Source of the DNA: an uncultured Eubacterium sp.
GTDB lineage: Bacteria; Bacillota; Clostridia; Lachnospirales; Lachnospiraceae
Assembly (NCBI GenBank): GCA_910579145.1
Contig: CAJTTQ010000088.1
Coordinates: 1 to 10,494, forward strand
Reading direction: 5' to 3'
Length of the DNA stretch: 10,494 bases
Each line of letters starts with the position of its first letter. The first letter of the stretch is position 1. The notes under the pieces are model-generated. The model ran no database searches. It was not told where the DNA came from and saw only the letters and a list, made by a program, of their open reading frames with translations. A program made the translations under genes and the position numbers. This document shows positions 1 to 6,265 of the stretch, piece by piece.

Positions 1-24
1 TATATAAACCAGAAGGAGAAACTT

Positions 25-1461
25 ATGGGGCTGAGAGAGTTATTTTATTTTGCATTACAATATGTGAAACTGGGCGTGATTGTCGGCATTTTGTTTTTTA
101 TTGGTGCCGTTTTATATAAAAGACAACAGAAGAGGGCCGGAAAAGACGTTCCTAAAATAAAAATATTTTTAGGCACATTGTTTGTCATGTATATTGCTTT
201 TCTGTTTTGTGCCACGCTCGCACGGGAGGGATATGGGCGGGTTATAAAACTCCAGCCATTTAGTTCTTATATAGCAGCCTGGAACAGTGCGTCTGCTTCT
301 GAGTGGAGGAATTTAATAGTAAATATTCTTTTGTTTACCCCGCTTGGTTTTTTACTCCCTCTTCTTTCTACCCGTTTTCACAAATGGTGCCATACATATG
401 CGGCGGGCTTTTTGATGGCTGTTTTCATTGAGGGTGTCCAATTCGTATTTCAGCGGGGAATCGTTGAGTTTGATGATGTACTGAATAATACGCTGGGGGT
501 CATGATCGGCTATGGGTTCAGCAGGGTGGTCATGCAGTTCGGTAAATATAGAAATAAGGAAAACGGAACGGGCTGGGGAACTGTCCTGCTGTATCAGGTC
601 CCGGCAGTTATTGTAGTGTGCGCGTATTTGGGTGTATTTTATTATTATTCGCAGCTGCCGATGGGAACATTGTCCTGCCAATATAGTGAAAAGGTATCTA
701 TGTCACAAATAGAAGTGACTTCTCGATGTGAACTGGATCCAAACGAGAAAGAGGACTATGTGTATGTGAGTAAGATTTGGTCTGTCGAGGATTGCCAGTC
801 ATTTGCAAAAGATTTTTTTGAGAAATTAGGTGCCGCGTTGAGTGAGAGGCAGAATGCCTATGAGAATATCGTGATATTGAATTCCGAGCCGTCGCGGTAT
901 ATTCTTCAGATGGCTTATCGCGGAGGGGGATATGAATTGACGGATTTTGGGTTGGAGGACGAGATAGAGGAAGAGGAAATGGTTGTGGATGAGAAAATAA
1001 ATGGACTCTCAGAGGAGAAGGTGAGGGAACTTTTGCGGCCGTATTGTGTGGAGCTTCCCCCGAGTGCGGTTTTTTCTGAGCTGGGTGACGGGGAATATCG
1101 TTTCGAGGTTGAACCCGTAAGCGAAGGTGAGGGGTGGCTGTGCGGGGAGTGCATCGTGGTCCCGACGATAAAAGACAGAATTTGGAATATCCGGAATCAT
1201 ATTTTTGGTTTTTCAGAACGAAATGGCGTTACGATCTGTTCGGAGCAGGAGGCGTTTGAATGTTTGGAGCGGGGGGAATTTGTTGTACCTGAAGGGGAGA
1301 TGCAGGATCTCTCAGAAATATCGGAAATCACGGTATCTCATGTGAAGATCGCCTATGAGATTGACAGTAAGGGGTTTGGGCAGCCGGTATATGTGTTTCG
1401 TGTTGTTATAAATCAAAACGAAGGTGAGACGGCGGAGATTAAAATTCCGGCGATAAGATGA
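25..1461 (+). CDS. VanZ-family integral membrane protein with large C-terminal extracytoplasmic domain
   Basis: A 478-residue membrane protein. The start is supported by AAGGAG at 13-18, six bases before the ATG. Hydrophobic segments are visible at about residues 13-31, 47-66, 97-115, 122-143, 151-170 and 186-208. The stretch at about 97-165 carries the VanZ-family signature: NILLFTPLGF, then E136/Q139/R144, then the DDVLNNTLG block with D150-D151 and N154-N155. VanZ itself gives low-level teicoplanin resistance by an unknown mechanism; most VanZ-like proteins have no known substrate, so resistance should not be assumed here. After the last helix about 270 mostly polar residues follow, with an acidic run near 315-325 and a C-terminus rich in likely beta strands. 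With six helices this tail would be on the same side as the N-terminus, so its actual side is not certain. Simple VanZ proteins are usually far shorter, so the tail is an added domain I do not recognise. The gene converges on the antitoxin gene with 12 bases between them and looks monocistronic in the window. Confidence 0.85.
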   Translation: MGLRELFYFALQYVKLGVIVGILFFIGAVLYKRQQKRAGKDVPKIKIFLGTLFVMYIAFLFCATLAREGYGRVIKLQPFSSYIAAWNSASASEWRNLIVNILLFTPLGFLLPLLSTRFHKWCHTYAAGFLMAVFIEGVQFVFQRGIVEFDDVLNNTLGVMIGYGFSRVVMQFGKYRNKENGTGWGTVLLYQVPAVIVVCAYLGVFYYYSQLPMGTLSCQYSEKVSMSQIEVTSRCELDPNEKEDYVYVSKIWSVEDCQSFAKDFFEKLGAALSERQNAYENIVILNSEPSRYILQMAYRGGGYELTDFGLEDEIEEEEMVVDEKINGLSEEKVRELLRPYCVELPPSAVFSELGDGEYRFEVEPVSEGEGWLCGECIVVPTIKDRIWNIRNHIFGFSERNGVTICSEQEAFECLERGEFVVPEGEMQDLSEISEITVSHVKIAYEIDSKGFGQPVYVFRVVINQNEGETAEIKIPAIR

Positions 1462-1473
1462 AAATCATTCATT

Positions 1474-1803
1474 TTACAACTCCCCATTCCTCTGTATACC
1501 ATGTTTTTTCTCAAAATCTAAAATTTTTTCTGTAGGCTTCCAATCCTCGTTTTCCATTTCCTTTAATTCTTCTATTGTAAATGAAATCGTATCGCCCCTT
1601 TTGTGATTTTCCGCACTCTCATGAAGCTTTGCCATGTATTCGGCGTTTCGTTTTGCTTTTTGTAAGGCGTTATATTCTGCCTCGTTGATCATGTAGATAT
1701 TTTCATTATGAGGTCTGGAAATGATTACGGTTTCTCCCATGCTGATCTTATCACACCAGTCTTTAAAATTATCTCTTATATCCATACTTTTAGCTGCTAA
1801 CAT
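1474..1803 (-). CDS. YefM/Phd-family type II antitoxin, apparently orphan
   Basis: A 109-residue protein. The N-terminal part (SMDIRDNFKDWCDKI, then ETVIISRPHNENIYMINEAEYNAL) matches the YefM/Phd fold: a short DNA-binding dimerisation domain with the typical sequence in which a strand reading 'I.MI' precedes 'EYNAL'. The C-terminal half is charged and probably flexible; in this family that part wraps and neutralises a RelE/YoeB-like RNase toxin. The start at 1803 has AAAGGAG about seven bases upstream on the minus strand; an internal Met at residue 7 is a possible but less supported start. Antitoxins of this family normally precede the toxin gene in one operon. Here the gene ends 12 bases from the convergent VanZ gene, so no toxin can follow it, and none lies upstream. 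It is therefore a solitary antitoxin: a remnant, an anti-addiction factor acting in trans, or a repurposed repressor. Family confidence is high; partner and role are unknown. Confidence 0.85.
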   Translation of the reverse strand: MLAAKSMDIRDNFKDWCDKISMGETVIISRPHNENIYMINEAEYNALQKAKRNAEYMAKLHESAENHKRGDTISFTIEELKEMENEDWKPTEKILDFEKKHGIQRNGEL

Positions 1804-1854
1804 CCGATCGCTCCTTTCGAAAATCCATACGTTGATAATCTTTTCCCGAAAAGC

Positions 1855-1883
1855 TTGTTTTCTTTTTCCTTTTTCGTTATACT
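1855..1883 (+). promoter_or_regulatory. Sigma-A-type promoter of the DUF1015-yesL-glgB-M16C operon
   Basis: A -35-like TTGTTT at 1855-1860 is followed by a 17-base spacer and a -10 box TATACT at 1878-1883. This predicts transcription starting near 1890, about 110 bases upstream of the DUF1015 start codon. It is the best sigma-70-family match in this divergent intergenic region. On the opposite strand the same bases read TATAAC (1881-1876), which could be part of an overlapping promoter for the antitoxin gene, though its -35 is poor. Confidence 0.55.
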
Positions 1884-1911
1884 AATACAGTAGAGAATGA
1901 ACAGGAAACCG

Positions 1912-1930
1912 TGTACAGAAAACCTGTACA
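1912..1930. promoter_or_regulatory. Paired TGTACA boxes in a perfect inverted repeat; candidate YefM-type operator
   Basis: TGTACAG at 1912-1918 and CTGTACA at 1924-1930 form a perfect 7-base inverted repeat with a 5-base AAAAC spacer. Each arm contains the self-complementary hexamer TGTACA, with centres 13 bases apart. In E. coli the YefM antitoxin, alone and with YoeB, represses its operon by binding paired palindromes with a TGTACA core. A YefM-like gene starts 109 bases away here. The site lies just downstream of the predicted start of the plus-strand operon, where a bound protein could block elongation. Alternatives are a short hairpin in the operon's 5' leader or a site for an unrelated repressor. 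Confidence 0.5.
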
Positions 1931-1999
1931 GCAATAGCAGACAAGTGAAAGACGCAGAATGAACGATAAACAGCTTTCTGCGCAGAAATGAGGATAACA

Positions 2000-3235
2000 A
2001 TGGCAGAGATCAGACCATTTTGCTGCGTCCGCCCGGCGGAAGCGCTGGCGGAGCGGGTGGCAGCATTGCCGTACGATGTGTACAACAGGCAGGAGGCGAA
2101 AGAAGAGGTGGCGAGAGAGCCGCTTTCTTTCCTGAAAATTGACCGGGCGGAGACGGCGTTTCCGGACTCCGTGGATACGTATGCTCCCGAAGTGTACGAG
2201 AAGGCAAAAGAACTTTTGGAGCAGGATGTGGCGGACGGCGTATATGTAACCGATGAGGACCGGGTTTATTACATTTACCAGCTGGTGATGGATGGACGGG
2301 CGCAGACGGGACTTGTGGCATGTTCTTCCGTAGATGATTATTTGAACAATACGATCAAAAAGCATGAGAACACGAGGGCGGATAAGGAAGTCGACCGCAT
2401 CACCCATGTGGATACGTGTTCGGCGCAGACAGGGCCGATCTTCTTGGCCTACCGCTCACACGAGGCCATCAACCAGATCGTAAAAAAGTATGTGGCGGAA
2501 ACGGCACTCTACGATTTTACGGCGGTAGACGGGATTTCCCACCGCGTCTGGAAGATCGTGGAAAAAGAAGATGTCGATGTCATATACCGCGCGTTTCAGG
2601 AAATTGACCGCATTTATATCGCGGACGGGCATCACCGGGCGGCTTCCGCTGTCAAGGTTGGCCTGAAGAGGCGGGAGGAACATCCGGGGTATACCGGGGA
2701 GGAAGAATTTAATTATTTTCTTTCGGTGCTGTTTCCGCACGATGAACTGATGATCATGGACTATAACCGCACGGTGAAAGACTTAAACGGCCTGACATGG
2801 GAGGCGTTTATGGAAAAGGTGAGTGAGATGTTTGAGGTAGAGCCGTCGGATGTGCCGGTATCGCCGGAGCGGAAGGGTACGTTTGGCATGTATTCCGGAG
2901 GGAAGTGGTATCATCTGAACGCAAAACCGCAGCTGTTTGCGGGGAAGGATGCCGTGGGGCGCCTGGATGTATCGGTGCTGCAGGATACGCTCCTCGGGCC
3001 GGTGCTGGGGATCGGCGATCCTCGTACCGACGCGCGCATTGATTTTGTCGGCGGGATCCGAGGGTTAAAAGAGCTGGAACGGCGGGCGGACAGCGATATG
3101 TGCGTTTCGTTCTCGATGTATCCGACGTCGATCAACGAGCTGTTTGATGTCGCGGACAACGGGCTTTTGATGCCGCCGAAATCGACGTGGTTTGAGCCGA
3201 AGCTCCGCAGCGGGTTGTTTATACATAAGATTTAG
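2000..3235 (+). CDS. DUF1015 family protein (ParB/SerK-like superfamily)
   Basis: A 411-residue soluble protein belonging to DUF1015. Diagnostic blocks are the N-terminal MAEIRPF with ALPYDV shortly after, IKKHENT around H122-E123, IADGHHRAASA with D209, H211, H212 and R213, and the C-terminal PPKSTWFEPKLRSGLF. An upstream in-frame ATG at 1988 exists, but the start at 2000 is better. It has GAGG at 1990-1993 with a six-base spacer, and it places the family's conserved MAEIRPF at the N-terminus. The ADGHHR motif recalls ParB/Srx-superfamily nucleotide-handling proteins such as the free-serine kinase SerK, and family members are often found beside serine biosynthesis genes. Neither serA nor serC is present here, so a role in serine metabolism is only a possibility. 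It is the first gene of the operon; its stop codon touches the ribosome binding site of the next gene, implying coupled translation. Confidence 0.88.
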   Translation: MAEIRPFCCVRPAEALAERVAALPYDVYNRQEAKEEVAREPLSFLKIDRAETAFPDSVDTYAPEVYEKAKELLEQDVADGVYVTDEDRVYYIYQLVMDGRAQTGLVACSSVDDYLNNTIKKHENTRADKEVDRITHVDTCSAQTGPIFLAYRSHEAINQIVKKYVAETALYDFTAVDGISHRVWKIVEKEDVDVIYRAFQEIDRIYIADGHHRAASAVKVGLKRREEHPGYTGEEEFNYFLSVLFPHDELMIMDYNRTVKDLNGLTWEAFMEKVSEMFEVEPSDVPVSPERKGTFGMYSGGKWYHLNAKPQLFAGKDAVGRLDVSVLQDTLLGPVLGIGDPRTDARIDFVGGIRGLKELERRADSDMCVSFSMYPTSINELFDVADNGLLMPPKSTWFEPKLRSGLFIHKI

Positions 3236-3248
3236 GAGGGAACTTTGC

Positions 3249-3926
3249 ATGGAACGTTTTTTTAATTCGGATAACGCGGTGATGAGGGCGATGTCAAAAA
3301 TATTTGATATCGGGTGGCTCAGCATCATTTATATCGTGTTCTGCGTGCCGGTCGTCACGATCGGGGCCGCTACGACGTCGCTTTATTATGTGGGAGCTAA
3401 GGTGTTGCGGCATGAGCGCAGCTATGTGTGGACGGAGTTTTGGAGGAGCTTTAAACAGAATTTTGTTCCGGCTACGATCCTGTGGCTGATCTTTGCGCTG
3501 ATCAATGGCATTTTATATGTCAACCTGAACCTGGTGGGGATCACGGACGCGGAATCGGAGTACGGCGGCTATTTGGCGGGTGCTTATCTGGCGATCGCGT
3601 TTGTGGTAGCCTGTGTGATGTCTTATGTGTTTTGTGTGCTGTCCCGGTTCACGATGTCGGTCGGCCGCATCATCCGATTTTCCCTTTATGCGGCGTTCCG
3701 TCATTTTCTGCACACGCTGCTGCTTTTACTGATCCTGTTTGCGGCGGGATTTGGCATTTATGCGGGATTTGTCGTGCAGATGCCGATCCTTCTCGTATTT
3801 GTACCGGGGACGGCAGTTTTTCTCTATACGTTTCCGATGGAGCATCTTCTGCGGAAGTACACGCCAAAATCAGAGGAACAGTATACGGAAGATGGAGAAA
3901 AGATCGTGCAGTGGTATGAGGAATAA
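3249..3926 (+). CDS. YesL/DUF624-family membrane protein
   Basis: A 225-residue membrane protein. The start is fixed by AGGAGGG at 3234-3240, which begins at the last bases of the preceding stop codon region and sits nine bases before the ATG. An in-frame extension upstream to 3192 would overlap DUF1015 and lacks family similarity, so it was rejected. The N-terminus, with NSDNAVMRAMSKIFDIGWLS followed by a helix containing CVPVVTIGAATTSLYY, is the hallmark of DUF624. Hydrophobic segments lie at about 17-42, 73-95, 107-130, 153-175 and 176-197, followed by a short charged tail. Bacillus YesL sits in a pectin/rhamnogalacturonan gene cluster, and relatives often occur beside sugar ABC transporters, but the molecular function is unknown. 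Here it lies between DUF1015 and the branching enzyme rather than beside a transporter. Confidence 0.85.
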   Translation: MERFFNSDNAVMRAMSKIFDIGWLSIIYIVFCVPVVTIGAATTSLYYVGAKVLRHERSYVWTEFWRSFKQNFVPATILWLIFALINGILYVNLNLVGITDAESEYGGYLAGAYLAIAFVVACVMSYVFCVLSRFTMSVGRIIRFSLYAAFRHFLHTLLLLLILFAAGFGIYAGFVVQMPILLVFVPGTAVFLYTFPMEHLLRKYTPKSEEQYTEDGEKIVQWYEE

Positions 3927-3984
3927 GTGCGTCAGGGACAGCAATTGACAGGAATTGATACATTTTATATTTAGGAGGAATCGA

Positions 3985-6246
3985 ATGAGGCATAAACTGG
4001 AAGATTACATGGATTGGCCGAAAATAGAAGATTTGGAATATGCCGAGTGCGCGGACCCGCAGGAGGTGCTCGGTCCGGTCGAAGTTAAGGGAAATGTGCT
4101 TGTCAGAGGTTATTTTCCGGATGCTGAAAAAGTTTCGGCTGTGGTGAAAGGAAAGAGCCGTCCGGTCGCGATGACGAAAATGGATCAGAGCGGGTATTTT
4201 GCGGCGTTTTTAGGAGGGAAGAAAATCCCGGAGTACACGTTTCGGATTGAGACGGAAAAGGGTAAAATGGAAATCTGTGATCCCTATGCGGTTGATGATT
4301 TTGTGGACGCGATGGACGAGGCGATGTTTGAGAGCGGGACGCATGATACGATCTACGAAAAACTCGGGGCACATGTGCGCACGGTGAATGGCCGTAAGGG
4401 CACGAATTTTGCAGTGTGGGCGCCGAATGCCGTTTCGGTCAGCGTCGTCGGTGATTTTAATGGATGGGATGGCAGGAAACATCCGATGCGGCGTCATGCG
4501 ACGGGAATTTTTGAATTGTTTGTGGAACAGACGGCAGCAGGCGACCTGTATAAATACGAGATCCACGGCGCGGACGGAAAAGTCGTACTCAAAGCGGATC
4601 CATACGGGTTTTATTGTGAGAAACGGCCGGCGACAGCAAGTATCGTTTGGGATCTGGGGCAGTATGCGTGGAACGATCAGTCATGGATGGCGGAGCGGAA
4701 AAAGAAAGATGTCCCTGGCGAGCCAGTCATCGTGCTGGAAGTACAGCTGGGGTCCTTCCGCAAGCCGCAGACACAGGAAAACGGGGAAGCGTTTTATTCA
4801 TACCGGGAACTGGCGCCGATGCTTTCCGAGTACTGTAAAAAAATGGGATATACCCATATAGAATTGATGCCCGTGATGGAACATCCCTATGACGCGTCGT
4901 GGGGGTATCAGGTGACGGGGTATTTCGCGCCGACTTCCCGGTATGGGACGCCGGACGATTTCAGGTTTTTTGTCGATCATATGCACCAGAACGGGATCGG
5001 CGTCATTTTGGACTGGGTTCCGGCTCATTTTCCAAAAGACGAGCACGGACTGGCGCGGTTTGATGGAACATGCCTGTACGAGCACCTTGACCCGAGACAG
5101 GGGGAACACCCGCACTGGGGGACGCTGATCTATAATTATGGCCGTCCAGAGGTTGTGGATTTCCTCGTTTCCAACGCACTGTTCTGGCTGGACAAATACC
5201 ACGCTGACGGACTGCGGCTGGACGCGGTGGCATCCATGCTCTATCTGGATTATGGAAAGCAGGATGGCGAGTGGGTGGCAAATATGTACGGCGGTAAAGA
5301 AAATCTCGAGGCGGTCGAATTTTTAAAGAAATTGAATGAGAAGGTAAAAGAGAGAAAAGATGGAGCGGTGACGATCGCGGAAGAATCGACGGCATGGCCG
5401 AAGGTGACAGGAGAGGTCAGCGAGGGCGGACTCGGGTTTGACATGAAATGGAATATGGGGTGGATGAACGATTACCTCGAGTATATCAAAACCGATCCGC
5501 TGTTTCGGAAAGGCAGGCACGGCATGCTCACGTTCAGCATGGTGTACCATTATTCGGAAAATTTTGTCCTCGTGTTCTCCCACGACGAGGTTGTACACGG
5601 CAAGGCGTCCATGTTTGGCAAGATGCCGGGGACCACGGAGCAGAAGCTGGCAGGACTGCGTCTGACGTATGGGTATATGGCGGCACATCCCGGGAAAAAA
5701 CTTTTGTTTATGGGACAGGATTTCGGACAGGAGCGCGAGTGGAGCGAGGAGAGGGAGCTGGATTGGGAGCTGCTGAACGACCAGAAGGCGGCGAGAAGCG
5801 ATTCCGGCGATATTATTTCCATCAAATCGCCCCATACGCTGCTGCACGACTATGTGGCGTCGCTGTGGAACTTTTATAAGGAGCATCCGGCGATGTATGC
5901 CTGGGACGATAAGCCGGAAGGATTTGTGTGGGTCAGTATGCTCGATGCTGACCACAGCGTGATCTCGTTTATGCGCAAAAGCGCGGAAGAGACGCTTTTA
6001 GTCGTCTGCAATTTCACGCCTGTGACTTATGAGGAGTTCCGGCTCGGCGTTCCATTGGCCGGAAAATATAAAGAAATATGGAACAGCGACAGTATAGGTT
6101 TTGGCGGAACGGGAAATATAAATCCGAGGTTGAAACAGTCAAAGGCAGTAAAACAGGATGGTATGGACCAGTCGATCGAATTTGTGCTGGCACCGTCGGC
6201 CATACAGATCTTTGAGTATACGCCATTAAAAAATAAAAAGGAATGA
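3985..6246 (+). CDS. glgB: 1,4-alpha-glucan (glycogen) branching enzyme, GH13
   Basis: A 753-residue cytoplasmic enzyme that cuts alpha-1,4 glucan chains and rejoins them through alpha-1,6 bonds during glycogen synthesis. AGGAGG at 3973-3978, six bases before the ATG at 3985, fixes the start; the longer frame from 3955 was rejected. In order: an N-terminal N1 module (about 20-115), a CBM48/N2 module (about 130-225, with NFAVWAPNA and VVGDFNGWDG), the GH13 barrel (about 245-620), and a C-terminal beta domain. Region I is DWVPAHF (D343, H348). The catalytic nucleophile is D413 in GLRLDAVA, the acid/base is E466 in IAEEST, and the transition-state Asp is D534 in FSHDEVVHGK. These residues sit at a constant offset of 8 from E. 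coli GlgB D405/E458/D526, so the core is intact. The gene is third in the operon. No glgC, glgD, glgA or glgP lies in the window, so it is separated from the usual glycogen cluster. Confidence 0.95.
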   Translation: MRHKLEDYMDWPKIEDLEYAECADPQEVLGPVEVKGNVLVRGYFPDAEKVSAVVKGKSRPVAMTKMDQSGYFAAFLGGKKIPEYTFRIETEKGKMEICDPYAVDDFVDAMDEAMFESGTHDTIYEKLGAHVRTVNGRKGTNFAVWAPNAVSVSVVGDFNGWDGRKHPMRRHATGIFELFVEQTAAGDLYKYEIHGADGKVVLKADPYGFYCEKRPATASIVWDLGQYAWNDQSWMAERKKKDVPGEPVIVLEVQLGSFRKPQTQENGEAFYSYRELAPMLSEYCKKMGYTHIELMPVMEHPYDASWGYQVTGYFAPTSRYGTPDDFRFFVDHMHQNGIGVILDWVPAHFPKDEHGLARFDGTCLYEHLDPRQGEHPHWGTLIYNYGRPEVVDFLVSNALFWLDKYHADGLRLDAVASMLYLDYGKQDGEWVANMYGGKENLEAVEFLKKLNEKVKERKDGAVTIAEESTAWPKVTGEVSEGGLGFDMKWNMGWMNDYLEYIKTDPLFRKGRHGMLTFSMVYHYSENFVLVFSHDEVVHGKASMFGKMPGTTEQKLAGLRLTYGYMAAHPGKKLLFMGQDFGQEREWSEERELDWELLNDQKAARSDSGDIISIKSPHTLLHDYVASLWNFYKEHPAMYAWDDKPEGFVWVSMLDADHSVISFMRKSAEETLLVVCNFTPVTYEEFRLGVPLAGKYKEIWNSDSIGFGGTGNINPRLKQSKAVKQDGMDQSIEFVLAPSAIQIFEYTPLKNKKE

Positions 6247-6265
6247 CAGACAAGGAGACAGATTC

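Noticed and set aside
1..24. TATATAAA at the left edge as a -10 box for the VanZ gene.
   Set aside because: No upstream sequence is available to look for a -35 box, and the distance to the start codon would leave almost no leader before the ribosome binding site.
25..1461. Calling the VanZ-family protein a glycopeptide resistance gene.
   Set aside because: There are no vanR/S/H/A/X neighbours and the protein has a different architecture from VanZ; VanZ-like domains are widespread in non-resistant Firmicutes.
1459..1476. AT-rich inverted repeat AAAAT-cattc-ATTTT between the convergent VanZ and antitoxin genes as a terminator.
   Set aside because: Only five A/T pairs form the stem, with no G/C pairs and no clear T-run beyond it; too weak to call.
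1877..2407. Minus-strand open frame of 176 residues across the start of the DUF1015 gene.
   Set aside because: It overlaps the conserved DUF1015 N-terminus and has a low-complexity, Arg/Cys/Leu-rich translation with no family match.
3945..3971. Consensus TTGACA at 3945-3950 followed by TATATT at 3966-3971, just before glgB, looking like an internal promoter.
   Set aside because: The spacer is only 15 bases, and transcription would start around 3978, inside or after the AGGAGG ribosome binding site at 3973-3978, so the transcript would lose its translation signal.
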